Assembly (NCBI GenBank): GCA_034769895.1
Contig: CM068367.1
Coordinates: forward strand, 89,490,399 to 89,554,398
Reading direction: 5' to 3'
Length of the DNA: 64,000 nucleotides
Origin: Magicicada septendecula
Taxonomy: Eukaryota; Arthropoda; Insecta; Hemiptera; Cicadidae
Under the pieces are notes generated by a model that saw nothing but the letters and a program-made list of their open reading frames with translations, was not told the DNA's origin and did no database searches. This document shows, piece after piece, positions 1 through 12,650 of this stretch; the stretch's first letter is position 1; each line of letters opens with the position of its first letter. Both the position numbers and the translations under genes were made by a program.

Positions 1-1160
1 TTTTTTCACATACGATGTTACAGATATTAATACTCCCCCTCCTTAAATTTTTGCAGTCATCTATTATGTTAATTGATTAATTCGTAAATATTAATAATTC
101 TAATAAGTAATTTATATACTCCTAATAATTACATAAGTATCATTAATTCCTTTAGGAACTCCAGCTGTTTCAGTATCATTTACATTAGGTATTGATGTAC
201 AATTCAAAAACTAGTTAAGTAGCTGTTCATTTAACAACTAATATAACTGCTAGTCAATCATTAATGAAATTACTAGGAAACGGATCAATAAATACTGAAA
301 TCTATGTTTTTATAATTACGATAGTTCATGTGATATTGATGTTGTTTAATGTTATTATTTTAAGGAGTTCTAACAAATAATAAATGTACGTCTGTACAAG
401 GGTGGTGATTATGTGGGGAAAGTAATTATTATAGATATGTATATAACTTTTGTATATAATAAAATATAATATTTTCCTCTCTTTTTGCTTTTCTTTACCA
501 GATAATTGGAGGTTAATTATGAATAGAAGGCGTGTATATATTCCATTATTATTTAGTTGCCAAACGAAATAACGAACAAAATTTAATATTCATGCAACTA
601 TAATAAAACAATTACGTCACTAACACAATTTGTTGATCCTATGAACATTTATTAGAAATACGCGCGTGTCTAATCTCTCTCTCTACCTCGTATTCCTCTT
701 TAAGGACATTAGAGTTCAGTCTAAAGCAAGACAAAAACATAGTGAGTCTAGTAGGCACTTAACAGATAAGACCCCATACAGTTTGTAAGTGATAAATTAC
801 AAAACCCTATGATATTTGTTTTAGTCTTTACATGTACAGCTATTCTGTAGACTACAACAGTTGTTTGTACATTTCATTTGTGAAAGAATGGAAACTACTT
901 TCAGAGAATACAACTAATACTGCTGCACTTATGGACTAGGCTATCATTGGAACACTTCTCTCAACCATATTAACACGTTGAAGGTCAACCATATTAACCA
1001 TAGAGATACGTTGAAGGTCGAGAACAAACGATATAGTAGTCAGATGTACACTAAGTAAAACTGAAAAATGTCTCTTAAATTGTGAGATGAGGCCAGTTTG
1101 TAGATTTACCACCCGTTATAAAGTCAGTTCATCTCCAGTAAAACTAGCAACAGATAATTT
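1..1160. other. AT-rich noncoding stretch, nothing recognised
   Basis: AT-rich DNA with short low-complexity runs, including a brief CT run near 675. I see no open frame of coding character, no terminal repeats and no resemblance to the elements found elsewhere in the window. Confidence 0.6.
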
Positions 1161-1930
1161 TTAAATAATTCACAGTCTTTTTCTGATTCTTCTTCCGTCA
1201 AGGAATAGGCGAATTGCCTGTTCCGGTCCCACAGGAATTACATCCACTTCGCCAACGTTTCCTAGGTCTTCCTATAGGCCTACTTCTTTGTCCTTTGTCC
1301 TAACTAAACTTCGTTAGGCAACCTGCCATCTGTCACAGTATTAAATGAGCAACCCCTCTCTCTCTCTGTTTCCGCAATGCGTCCCAGACATTAAAAATGT
1401 CCAACTATTTGCGTATATCTTCGTTATACAGTCTATCCCTTCGTGTACGGCCTTTAACAGATCGCAAGAATCTCATCTCCGATGCCTGTGTCCCACTCAG
1501 ACGTTTCTTCGCCGGAACCCAAGTTTCAGAACCATACAATAACACTGCCACACCCATTATCTCACAAAATTTTTAGCGACTCTCTTTCTTTGTTTTTATG
1601 AATAACGCTTGACGAATTATTCCATATACTGGCTGAAACTTGGCCAACTTTTGATCGCAATCGTGATCTACGTCATAAGAGATGCCACAACCAAGATAGC
1701 GAAAATGTGACACCTGCTCACATTAAGAGTATACTCTTATTATCTAATACAATTATTTTAGTTTGCAAGAGGTATTTGTCCAAAAAAAACCATAGTTTTT
1801 GTCTTCTGCACAGAAATTGTCATGTTGTAATTCGAACAGACTTGTAGCGGAAACAACAATCTCTGAATCTCGCATACATTGTTTTGGATGATTACTTGAC
1901 CATTCACAAACAGCATTGCGGATAACTCAT
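1160..1930 (-). mobile_element. LINE reverse transcriptase 3' fragment, decayed
   Basis: Read on the minus strand, this is the distal half of a non-LTR retrotransposon polymerase, broken by frameshifts and stops. In order I see a degenerate FADD box near 1920 (reads LFVNGQVIIQ), then LQRLL...CSNYNMTISVQKTKTMVF (1880-1800), FRYLGCGISYDVDHD (1710-1660), VLLYGSETWVPAKKR (1545-1500), MRFLRSVKGRTRRDR (1480-1440), and the 3' motif GRPRKRW (1265-1240) followed by a GTGTGNSP segment. These are the usual RT-thumb and C-terminal landmarks of arthropod LINEs. The 5' half is missing, consistent with 5' truncation on insertion. The plus-strand frame at 1345-1542 is only its shadow. The 3' motif recurs at 53.5 and 58.2 kb. 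Confidence 0.85.
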
Positions 1931-4900
1931 ATAATTAACGCAGTAAATACATTTTATGTCCGTATAAACCAAATACAGTTTTGTAGAGGTTGTTTCATTT
2001 ATCTGTTCAGTCTCGTAACTCCAGACTTGCCTGGTAACGCATAAAGCAGATAACAGAAATCTCATTTTACCTCACCGCCCCGCCCACAGTGCCATAAAAG
2101 TTGGCACCGTCTCACGGCGTAGCATTATAAAATTTTCACTGTAATTTTCTTTCCTTATTTCAGTTTTCTTTTTTATTGTCCTCTACGTAGTTGTACGCTT
2201 CATCAATAATTTAAACACGCGCGCACACACACACACACACACAGAGTTAATCAGGCGCGCGCGCTTCTATATAAAGATTACTGTATTTAAATTGTCAATC
2301 GCGATAACAGAGACACAATTCTTGATAACACTGTTTATAAGTACCACGAATAACAAGTAACATACTTTGTTTGCAGAAGACTTGAACAAGTACGGCGGAC
2401 GTAATCAATACAATGCTGGACGCAATAACGGAATCTACGAATCTTCTTTCGTTTTCTACTTTAGTCATCTTGGCTCTGTGCGGAGCACAAGATTTTTATC
2501 TTCCGTCTTCTCTGTTTGTGTTATCGCTTTAGCTTCCCTCCACGGCGTCTTCATTGCCTCTAATTTATTGATTCCAAATTTATACTTCTCATCCGCTCCT
2601 CTGCTAGTCTGCACCGTTCAATTTCTCCAGTTCATTGGTATTCCAACGCTTGGTTTAAGTTGTGTTCAGTGTTCTCCGGAGTATGGTCGCTTTATCTAAA
2701 CAAATCATTTCCATAGTACTCACATCTCATTTAGTATTATACATCGGGTATTATGTCCGATAGTATTTAAATGTTTGTTTACACTGGATGCTCAGAACTC
2801 TCTTTAACGTATAAAACGCACATTCAGCCTCATATGTTTCGCAGGTAATTCTCAATTTCTCAGTTGTAAACTATAATATGTAGGTTGCCGCAACGTTGTC
2901 TCAATTACTAGCTTATAAACCATAACTTATCAACTAAAATAATACTATAAAATTTACACTCTATAAAATCACTAAAATGACAACCGTCAGCCGTGCTTCC
3001 GAATGAAAACTGATGAATCGTTATAGCCTAGTAATTGTGGCAGCGTGGCCGAACGTGGACTGGAAATGTAGCTGTCATAATATATCCATGGAAAAATGGC
3101 TAGCATAATATATCACTTATTGCCAATAGCCATTTTTCTCTCCGAATCACCCTATCTGGTACACGTTGCCTTACGGGGTGCGGGGCGCCACCTTAAACCG
3201 ATTTTCGGCGTGTCAAGGGTCTAGTCCAGTACTCGGTAGCATCCTCCCCTGTCCGCCTGACTAGGTAACGAAACGTCGCCTCATCAAAGTCCCGTTATGA
3301 TTTGTACCAACAATTTATGTTTTTACATGCCATAACGACGAAGTGCGTTAGTCAGGAGAGGATCCCATCCTGCTCGTTGACGTAGCCAGTGGATGGAGAG
3401 AGGAGACTATTCCTGCTCTTCCCTGGTAATGGAGTCTTCAGAGAAGATATGTTAGAGACATGGATTAACGAAGGTCGTCGGAGCTGATATGAGGAGGGCT
3501 TACCCTCGCCACACAGAGGTGGTAATACGGTAATATCCACAACCCCCTCCCCACCCGATACTACATAACAATCTGTACGTTTCAATAAATGGAAGTATCG
3601 TCTCCCTTTTATTTATTAATAATGGTAGTAGGTAAGATGAGGAATGTGCGATTCCTTGCGTAAACTGGGCAAAAGATGACTGTTCTGAAACCTGCACTAC
3701 TTTCCCGTTTACTTGCGCAATTTGGTCTACTTAGTTTATCCGACAAGTATGGCGATAAACTGGGCACTTTAAATGAGCGTGTATGGACCTCTTTACGATA
3801 TAAAATTACAGGAAAATAATTGTTAATTGTAATAATAAATAATACAGAAATTTAGCCATTTTTAAACACCGACAATACAGAAAATCCAATGGATTAAACG
3901 GTTCTTATATTCGGAAATAGTACATTGCCAGTAGAATGTTGCAACATAATTATTATTAAATTACCATGTACAATGATCTTCCTATCTAAGAAAAACAGCT
4001 TTGGCAAAATTGATCTTTCCTTAATAACAGTACTAAGCGAGCTGCACAAATCGCTCACTATTTTGAACAAAATTATTTAATATTAGAGGCAACTGTCAAT
4101 GTTGGATAATTATTCAGTTACCAGAAAAATTACGACAACCTAATTACTCTTTTTTTTAGTAAAATAACAATTGTAAAGTAGTCATTCATACAATAAACAT
4201 TAAAAATTCTAAATTATTGCATTGCCTTTTTAGTTAAATTTATGACCAAAATACCTAAATGACAAAACAAGTTAGTCTTAGCTTTTAAATTTATGAATGT
4301 TTTTATAGACACGCCTATCAACAAGCCTATATCTAATACTTTTTACAAACATCGTAAATGATAACATTATGTAGACTTTTTTTTTGCAAACCCAGTTTTT
4401 AATTTATTTACAATGGCACTCAGATAATACAATAATTTCTATAAGCTATTCTGCTGGCTTAGGAAATAGTTGTTAAGCTCCTCTTCTGGCGTGACGTGAC
4501 TTCTCAATTAAGACCTCTTTTACCCCACGCAGGCTTATTGGCCTTTTTTTTTTTTTAAATCTAGCACAATATCTAGCATAAGTGGTTGGATGAGAGGATT
4601 GGCGTGCGTTTCTAACCTTGCGTGATAGTTCTTGCTTCGTGGATAACCTCTTGGGCGGTTGGCGTTCGGAGATCTAGATGTAGGAACTTGTTTGTGACAT
4701 ATCATGGCCCATCGGTTATTACAAATTAAGTGAAGTCAGTATAAAATGTTTACAGATTACAATTTTTGTGATGTTTGTAATGTGTTCTGTACGTATACAT
4801 AGACCATCTAGTTCACAGCCTAACACCCCGGAAAATTGTGATAATGTAAGACTAAAGGTTGTTTACTAAAGACATCCTATTCTAGTATATACTTTATTTT

Positions 4901-5974
4901 CTCCTATGCTGAAAGTTGTCAAATTTCTAATCCATAGAAAGGAATTTTTCCCTTTCATTCTTTTGGGATGTTTTTCTGCCATAAATGTGTGGTAAGAGCG
5001 CCAACGAGCTCTCCGTCCTTGTTTTTCACGTTCACCCCTTTCATTTCCACACATCCCCGAGGCTCCTATTGTTGCACTTTTCTCACTTTTTCATTACTAA
5101 TCTTTTGTCCAAGATCGACATGTAATTCTTGCTTCCTAAACTGCAATACACTATTTTGTCTAGACTCAAAGTTAGTCATAAATTTTTATGTTTCTGTTTA
5201 TGTCTAAATTTGTTAACTTACCGCAGTTTTATTAATCTAGTTATACAAAAAAAAAGTTAAAAAACTGTTTAAATTACAAAGAAACTGTCGAAAATTTTAA
5301 ATACAACGAGCGCCGTTATAATCTTAGCAGTAAAACGTAATTTCAAGCCTATACAATTTACAGGAATTAAATATGGCGAGCAGAGTGCGTAGGCTTCTCA
5401 AGAGACAGGGTTGTATAAGAAACGACACAGGGTGTGTAAGGGGCTGAGAGAGGATTCCAAATAGCACGCACACTGATATTAAAATACCCTGCTCCGGGGA
5501 GGGGGATATAAAAGAATGTCGGTGCAAGGAGTAACTTGCGCTTCTCTTCCACCTCGCCAAAGGAATTATAGGGGTCATCGTTTATGAACAGATGTGTGCG
5601 GCCCACATTGCATAATTACTATGGCCAAGCAAAGGGGAAATCTTTTAATGTCTTGTATTCATACGCTTAACCGTTCGTTCCAGCTCGTCGGAATTAATGC
5701 GATGTACGCATTTTTTCAAAACACAAGCTTCTTCAAGGTTTGTCTGGAGAGTTCTTTTTCATTTATGTTTGGATTTTATTTAATTATTATTATTAATTTT
5801 TGGTCCGAATACCGTTCCCCGTTTCTTGTTCTGTTTACGAGGCTCCTTTGAATACAGCAAGTAAATTTATTTTTATGTAAACTGGTTACTGACCACTTGT
5901 AAAAACTCCAGCCAGGAGGACTAGGCATTTGACTTCGGTGTTATCTTCTCTAGCCCCAGTTTCTGCCTCTACAC
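1931..5974. other. Unclassified noncoding DNA
   Basis: No gene supported. A short CA repeat lies at 2223-2242. The 110-codon frame at 2367-2699 has no recognisable domain. A moderately GC-richer patch at 3170-3560 and poly-T runs near 4380 and 4540 are the only other local features. Old unrecognised repeats are likely but cannot be shown from one copy. Confidence 0.5.
2223..2242. repeat. (CA)n microsatellite
   Basis: About ten CA units flanked by alternating CG/CA (gcgcgc on both sides), a potential Z-DNA-type purine-pyrimidine tract. Confidence 0.9.
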
Positions 5975-6634
5975 CAATGGTTCTTAACCTTTTTTTGTTC
6001 ACGACACACTATCTTTTATAGTGAGTTTCCGCGAGGCACACTGACTAACGAGTTGGTAGCAATACCCCCCCCCAATCACTGCCGCCAGGTATGACTGGTT
6101 GCGCAATCATTAAGCTGTGCCCCCAGAATTCACCATCGACCTCCCTCTGGAGAAAGAAGATCAACTTCAGCAGACCGAAACTTCAACTCACATATGGTGA
6201 ACTCTCACTTCTCAAGTTTTGGATGTTAGACAAGAAAGAGTATCTTGGAAGCAGTTACTTTTTTCTACCACCAACTTGTACTAGCTGGACTTCACGGTAC
6301 TATAAAAAATAAGTCTGGGATCAGAGTTATGTTTATAGGAAACATAAAAAATGAGAGACGCGAGAGACTTCTCTTACACGAACAGGAAACGCGTGTGTTT
6401 ATCTTCAATTGAACGTTTGTGGATGAAACAACAAGTTCAAGTTTCTCATCAATAACTCAAATCTTTTTTTGTAAGGCGTAAGCCAAAAAATCGCATGTAA
6501 AAAATGTATTGAAACTCTTGAATATTTTTTCCTTTTGCTTTTTCAAAATAAAAATTGAGTACATTTTTTCATTACTTTTACCAGCAATAAAAAAAATCTC
6601 GGAAGTTTCGTAGTACACCCGTTGAGAACCACTG
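5975..6634. mobile_element. Nonautonomous hAT-like DNA transposon, 660 bp
   Basis: The left end reads CAATGGTTCTTAACC and the right end, reversed, reads CAGTGGTTCTCAAC, giving imperfect terminal inverted repeats of the CAG-NGGTTCTCAACC type known from hAT elements. The flanks form a near-perfect 8-bp target duplication, ctctacac (5967-5974) against ctctacag (6635-6642), 7 of 8 bases. No transposase frame is visible inside. A run of nine C residues lies near 6065. The target has TA at its centre, the pattern reported for the Buster branch of hAT. Family assignment is inference from ends, duplication length and absence of coding capacity. Confidence 0.75.
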
Positions 6635-6829
6635 CTCTACAGCCTAGCCTCTCTTTAGTTTTATGTTTAGTCGCGCCACCTAGCCTATGGCAATCTCATC
6701 TCATTCCATACAAAGCAGTATGGGACAGTGCTTATCTGATGGCGGTACTTACTTGTCAGTCAGAGCATTGTTATTGGGTCTATGCGATTATTATCTGGGG
6801 TAGCTGCGAAGAGAGACGTAATAACACTG

Positions 6830-7195
6830 AAAAATGATTGCTATTCCACCAGTAATGTACACCAGTGAGATCTGGACTGTAACAAGACGAAACGAACACA
6901 TATTACAGTCATCATAGAAGAGAATTTTATGAAGTACGCTAAGATATACTCTTTAAAATACGGTGAAGAAGGTGGTAGAAAGATGTTAAATCGACCACCT
7001 TTGAATGACTAATAAGATTTTTGAAAAAGTCGTAGTACCGTCTGGACCGAATGCCGCAAGACTGACTGGCCAAAATGGAACTAAATTACAGGCCGAAAGG
7101 GAGAAGTGATGCATAGGACGGTCGAGGTACGTTCGGTATCACAGCAGGCCTAGTCGTAACATACGCCTTGCAAGTAAAAAAGAATAAAAAGGGAG
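6830..7195 (+). mobile_element. LINE 3' fragment, heavily decayed
   Basis: The plus strand reads VMYTSEIWTVTRRNEHILQS near 6850-6910, matching the YGSETWT block of LINE C-terminal regions. After several frameshifts, RLTGQNGTKL and a RPKGRSDA segment follow (7050-7110), matching the usual G-H-V-x-R-M and K-G-R-R-x-x-G-R-P-R blocks. The copy is 5' truncated and far too broken to be active. It could belong to the family at 8.6 kb, but the match is too weak to say. Confidence 0.6.
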
Positions 7196-8159
7196 ACTTT
7201 TGTTTTCTTAATGGAAATAGTAGCACACGACACTTGGAGCTCGAAAGTCTAATTTTCTGCTCTCCTACAGCTTTCGACGCCAGTGGCTCGAAATCTGGCC
7301 CTCTCAGCTAATTTCCATCCTGGGTTTTAGAGAAGGGAGGGTAAGGCCAATATTATCTTAGCCATGCGGTTCACACGTAGGGAAATTAAGTACTTTTAAC
7401 TACCATAATTAACGAGGCTTATGAGTGAGAACGATCCATGCTGAGACGGATTCGACGTCACAACACCCCGTTTTGGAAGCGAGTGCACTGACCGCTGTCA
7501 CGAAGTGTCTTGTAAGAGTAGGCCTAATTAATACTCTATTCTTCACCGTTATCAGTTATTCTTATATCATGCACTTGGCTGTGGTCCTTTTTAAGCTAAT
7601 CGACATTTACAAGGTAACGGTAACCAATTCTTGAATTGGAGTAAGTCGTTGACCTGACGGAGCATTTGGTCTGTTGGGTATAGTGATAACCTAGATCCTG
7701 GGATGGCTGATAGGACACGCCAACCAGTAGCAGAGTGTGGTGGTGGCAAAACCTTTAGCAGGTCTGGTTCAGCACGTACAATCTGATGAATATAAACTAC
7801 TGCGAACAGTGAGAGTGAGTGAGTGAGTAAGTGAAGAAGCGTGCGCGCGTGCGAGAGAGAGACATAGACAGATAGGCAGACAGACAGACATAATGATCTC
7901 AAACCATGGCGAAGGCAGCTTTCTCAAAAAGTTAAACTGCTTCCTGAAGAATATTAGATAATTTATCACAAATATTAGATGTTACAGGACATCAGAATGT
8001 CCAAAGCTAGAAGAACGGTCATCTAGTCATATTTTCTTTACGGTAATTTTTTTAACATATAGGCCTACAATACATGACAACCGTACGGCAAAAATATTAA
8101 AAGGATATAGGGAGCGGGAAGTATTAGGGTAAAAACCATTGCATACGTAAAAATTTACT

Positions 8160-8160
<1 letters not shown>
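7196..8160. other. Noncoding, simple-sequence rich
   Basis: No gene seen. 7808-7895 is a purine-rich degenerate repeat (GTGA, then GA, GACA and CAGA units). The rest is unremarkable. Confidence 0.5.

Positions 8161-8232
<72 letters not shown>
8161..8232. repeat. (CT)36 microsatellite
   Basis: A pure 72-bp CT tract. Frames through it that encode Arg-Glu repeats are artefacts of the repeat. Confidence 0.98.
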
Positions 8233-8237
<5 letters not shown>

Positions 8238-8607
8238 TTGTACATTTTATACAATAAAAGGTAGGCCCTATAATTAATTTATAAATTATGAATTTAATAA
8301 ATGAACACTAATTTACATTTATATTAACTTACATATTAAATTACTTGTTCATTTTTCATTGTTTACATCTGAAACTGACAGTAGGCATAAACAAAAGCTG
8401 TCAAGATGCTGTAACGATATAATTAAATAAAAATATATTTTTGTAAAAGTATTATTTACTTTTCAGTAGTAAAGTATAACAAGAATAAAGTGAGCGTATG
8501 TGTATTTTATTATAAGTAACCTTTGATGTTTTGGTTTTTGTAGTAACTGTATTGTTACAATGCAAATAATACATTACTTCGGCAAATGCATTTTCTGTAA
8601 ATGCACA

Positions 8608-9205
8608 TTACTTTTTCAGCACTACGTGAGCCATGGCTTCCAACACCAATCTTCTCCAAAGTCTCCTGTCCATTGCCATCTCAATGTAATCCCTCACATG
8701 CATTCTTCTGAGATCTTCTAGCACATCATCCAACCATCTTATCCTACGTCGGCCCCTCTTTCTGCTTTTGTAGACCTGTGGCGTCAGAATTTTCTTTGGC
8801 ACACGCTGATTATCCATCCGCTCTAGGTGACCTAACCATTGTATTCGTTGAGTCTTTATGAATCTTACAATGTCTTCATGATTCGAAAGCTCATCTGTCT
8901 CCTGGTTATTTCTGATTCTCCATTCATCATCTTCTGTAATCGGGCCATAAACACGTCTTAAGATCTTTCTTTCAAACCTTCCTAGTATTTCTTTTTCCTT
9001 ATTTATCATCGTCCATGTCTCGCCTCCGTAAATAACAACCGGTCTTATAAGTGTCTTATATATTTTTATTTTTGTGTTACGACTAATGAGTTTGCTTTCC
9101 AATAGTCTACTGTTGGCATAATATGCCTTATTACCTATTTGTATCCTGTCATGTATTGTCGTGTTTATGAACCCTTCATTATCTATCATGTACCCAGTTA
9201 TCTGA
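8608..9205 (-). mobile_element. LINE 3' fragment with an uninterrupted 193-codon frame
   Basis: This is the C-terminal part of a non-LTR retrotransposon polymerase, 5' truncated near 9205 just inside the segment that normally reads Y-L-G-x-x-I. The minus-strand frame 9189-8608 has no stop or frameshift. Visible blocks: residues 9-34 (an INTTIHDRIQIGNKAYYAN-like thumb), VVIYGGETWTM (about 51-61), ILRRVYGPITEDDEWR (about 76-91), IQWLGHLERMDNQRVPKKIL (about 115-134), GRRRIRWLDDV (about 145-155) and a terminal DRRLWRRLVLEAM. It ends in a normal stop. It is one of the best preserved LINE copies here and so probably among the youngest, but with no RT core or endonuclease it cannot mobilise itself. 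The 37.1-kb copy is a close but broken relative. Confidence 0.9.
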
Positions 9206-9747
9206 ACTTATTAACTGCATCAAATGAATTATCCTCTGTGGATAAATTTTATAAATTTTTTTCCTTTCGGATGTATATATGCATATATAATAACATACAC
9301 GGAAACACAACAAAAACCATTTATGAACTTTATTGGTGTCGTTAAACTCTCCAGTTTTCGTGGCCTCAACTCTCTTCCTCATGTCTGAATAGAATAATCT
9401 TACCCCTCTACGGTCTCTTTGTCACCCTCGCTGGCTCCACTCTCTCACCCCAAAAGCTGAGCGCCCATTAGGTCGGTAGGGTGAAACAGCGCGGCTCCGA
9501 ATATCAAAACGTATATAAACGAATTCGCATTCGTTCCCAATTACCAAACCTCTGTACGTATATTCGTCACTACTGGGGATACAATGTTGGGCTCTTAGTT
9601 CCCCTATGTTTGTATTGGGAGAGGGCTTTCCCCAACAGCAGGATGCTTTTTGACCATTAGAAAAGTGGATAAAAACAATGTCCAGAAACTTCTTGATTAG
9701 CTTCTGACTGACTGAACACATTTACAATCCATAGAAACCCTCTACGT
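9206..9747. other. Noncoding, unclassified
   Basis: A 99-codon minus-strand frame (9721-9422) shows no domain I recognise. 9390-9660 is less AT-rich than its surroundings and may be an unidentified repeat. Confidence 0.4.
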
Positions 9748-10248
9748 CAGGTTTTCCCAAACTGTGTGCCAAGAAGACCGGCTGGGTGTGCCGCGAAATT
9801 TTGGAAAAATAATAAAAATAAAATAAATTTTATAAAATAAAATAAATTTTATAAAATAAAATAAATTTTATAAAATAAAATACAGAACAAACTTCAATCT
9901 TGTAATATTTTGTGTTTTTCATTATTTTGTAAATTAAGAAAGTACAAATAACAGTTTTGTGACAAGATGTGTTACAATAGCTTTTGTAATTTTATAAGTC
10001 ACAAAAATGTAGTTTGTTGATAAATTTGTGTTACAGTTGGAAAAGTCCATTGACATAACAAGGAAACCACAAGAATTACTGAGGTAAGTAAGTAGCATTC
10101 ATTATTACGGTATATTACCCCGCAGTGTGATTTTAAAGACATCGCGGTAAGGTACTGATGGTGGGGGGGGGGTATGTAGAGGGAGATAGTGTGCCACGGC
10201 TTCTGACTATCTTTATGTACCGTGGGCAAAAAAGTTTGGGAAACGCTG
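9748..10248. mobile_element. Nonautonomous hAT-like DNA transposon, 501 bp
   Basis: The left end CAGGTTTTCCCAAACTGTG and the reversed right end CAGCGTTTCCCAAACTTTT form inverted repeats of the CAGNGTTTCCCAAACT type seen in hAT elements. Flanks ctctacgt (9740-9747) and ctctaagt (10249-10256) match at 7 of 8 positions, giving an 8-bp target duplication. There is no transposase frame. Inside lies a roughly 20-bp AT-rich tandem repeat (9815-9881) and a poly-G tract near 10160. Its target resembles that of the 5975-6634 element (both ctctaNNN). Confidence 0.8.
9815..9881. repeat. 20-bp AT-rich tandem repeat, about 3.3 copies
   Basis: The unit ataaaataaaataaatttta is repeated almost perfectly inside the hAT-like element. 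Each unit contains taaattttata-type dyad symmetry. Confidence 0.85.
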
Positions 10249-10256
10249 CTCTAAGT

Positions 10257-11447
10257 TTCCAAAATTATTACACTGTTTAGGAGAAGTAGGATAGGCTACC
10301 TGAGTAACATGAAAAATATTGTAAATAAGGAATGTTTTCTTATATAAATACGAGGTAATAAACGCTAGTGATTTTATCTAAAGTTCACGTGTGTTGCCAC
10401 ATGAAGAATTTTTTTTGATGCAGGGGCGTGAACTAAAGGCCCGGTTGAAAACGAGTAATGGCAACAGAACCAGTCGGCGGAGGTTGGCTTCCGCTGCGAG
10501 TAATGCAGTTTCCGGTTGCAAGCACGCATAATGCGAGCGCGGTCAAGACAAAACAGGATCCGGGCAACGGTAATTAAATAACAGTACTATGTACTAAAAG
10601 TGAAACTTGTAAGATACAGTACATAAGGTCGTGTTAATCATCATCAATAATTTAATCTAATCTATAAAGCGATTTATAATTGATTTCTTGTGTTGAGTTA
10701 GATTTAGAGAGAGAAAGAGAGAGAGAGCACAGAAAGTAATTATGGGGGGAAAAAAACAAACTGAAAAAAATGTGTTTCCTAAAAACGTTACAAAACACGA
10801 AGCTACAGCCTTAAGTGGAAAGTGTTCGTCCTCTCATTCTTTCTTACCCTCTCTATTTCTCCGCTTTTATTCCGTATCTTTTCAATCCTTTCTCCTCTGA
10901 TCTTTAAACGGTCGCACGCTTTTCTCTTTACCTACCCTTTGTCTGGAAGCAGAAAGCGGAATTTATCGAGACCGCATAATTTCATTTCGGAATGACAAAG
11001 AGAGAGAGAGGGTAAAGGTAGGGGGGAGAGAGAGAGAACATGATGGAGTAGAGGGAGGGAGGGAGACAGAGATAGATAGACAGACAGATAGCACAAACAA
11101 AAAATTATGTTTCCTAAATTTTTATAACAAAACAAAGTATGGGGACTGATGATTCTTCTGAACGTTGTTTTAATTCCCCCCTCTCTCTCGCCCCATCTTC
11201 TCATTTCCTCTTGTATCAGTAAAACTAAATGCAACGCAGTATTTTAAGATAAGTAATATGAAATTTACTTTTACATGTAAATTTAAAAGTGAATTTAAGT
11301 TTATATATAAATTTATTATGTAACTTTATATTTATTGTGTAAATAAATATAAATTATTTATTTATTTAATTATTTATTTACACAATAAATATAAATGTAT
11401 TTATTTACATATGAGAGTGGAGGAGGAGGAGTAGGAGTAGGAATAGG
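10257..11447. other. Noncoding, purine-rich patches
   Basis: No gene seen. Short GA-rich tracts lie near 10706-10730, 10997-11090 and 11182. 11265-11400 is an AT-rich block with inverted stretches of aaataaatataaatt type. Confidence 0.5.
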
Positions 11448-11448
11448 G

Positions 11449-12239
<791 letters not shown>

Positions 12240-12650
12240 GCACTGTTCCGTGCTGGCTTACACAGACTGGGGTTGGTTCCCCAAAGTCTACGAGAAGGCC
12301 ACTCAGAAGAAAAACCAAGAGGCAGAGTGGGCTCCTGAAGATGTAGTGAAAGCAACTGGTCTAAGAGGTGGCAACTCTGATAAAAAACTCCTGGCCCTCC
12401 AGATTGGGGGTTGAGGGTAAGGTTAACAGCATTATCTCCGAAAAAGGTTTGTTGCGAATACTTTACAACTGCCTCGGAGTTGGGTGGATAATAATGGCAA
12501 TCGGTCATGCCGAGATAAAGGACAAAGGATGCATGTGAGTCTCGGGGAGGACCTCGGAAGACTTGGTGTCCGTAGGTGGAGACAAATAGCGGAGAACAGA
12601 AGGAATAGGAGCGTATTGTGAAAGGTCCTACACGGGCTGTAGCGCTGAGG
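12240..12650 (+). mobile_element. Possible LINE 3' end
   Basis: Around 12540-12610 the plus strand reads EDLGRLGVRRWRQIAENRRN, which resembles the very C-terminal W-D-D-V-x-x-D-L-x-x-L-G-x-x-x-W-R-x-x-A-x-D-R-x-x-W-R segment of arthropod LINE polymerases. The preceding 300 bp show no clear RT blocks. The 157-codon minus-strand frame across it has no recognisable domain. Assignment is tentative. Confidence 0.35.

Noticed and set aside
2367-2699. 110-codon plus-strand frame
   Set aside because: Hydrophobic stretches but no signal, motif or splice context I can support; the composition is compatible with chance.
3040-3075. gcagcgtggccgaacgtgg, reminiscent of the start of a Ser or Leu tRNA
   Set aside because: No anticodon arm, T-arm or matching acceptor strand follows within 90 bp.
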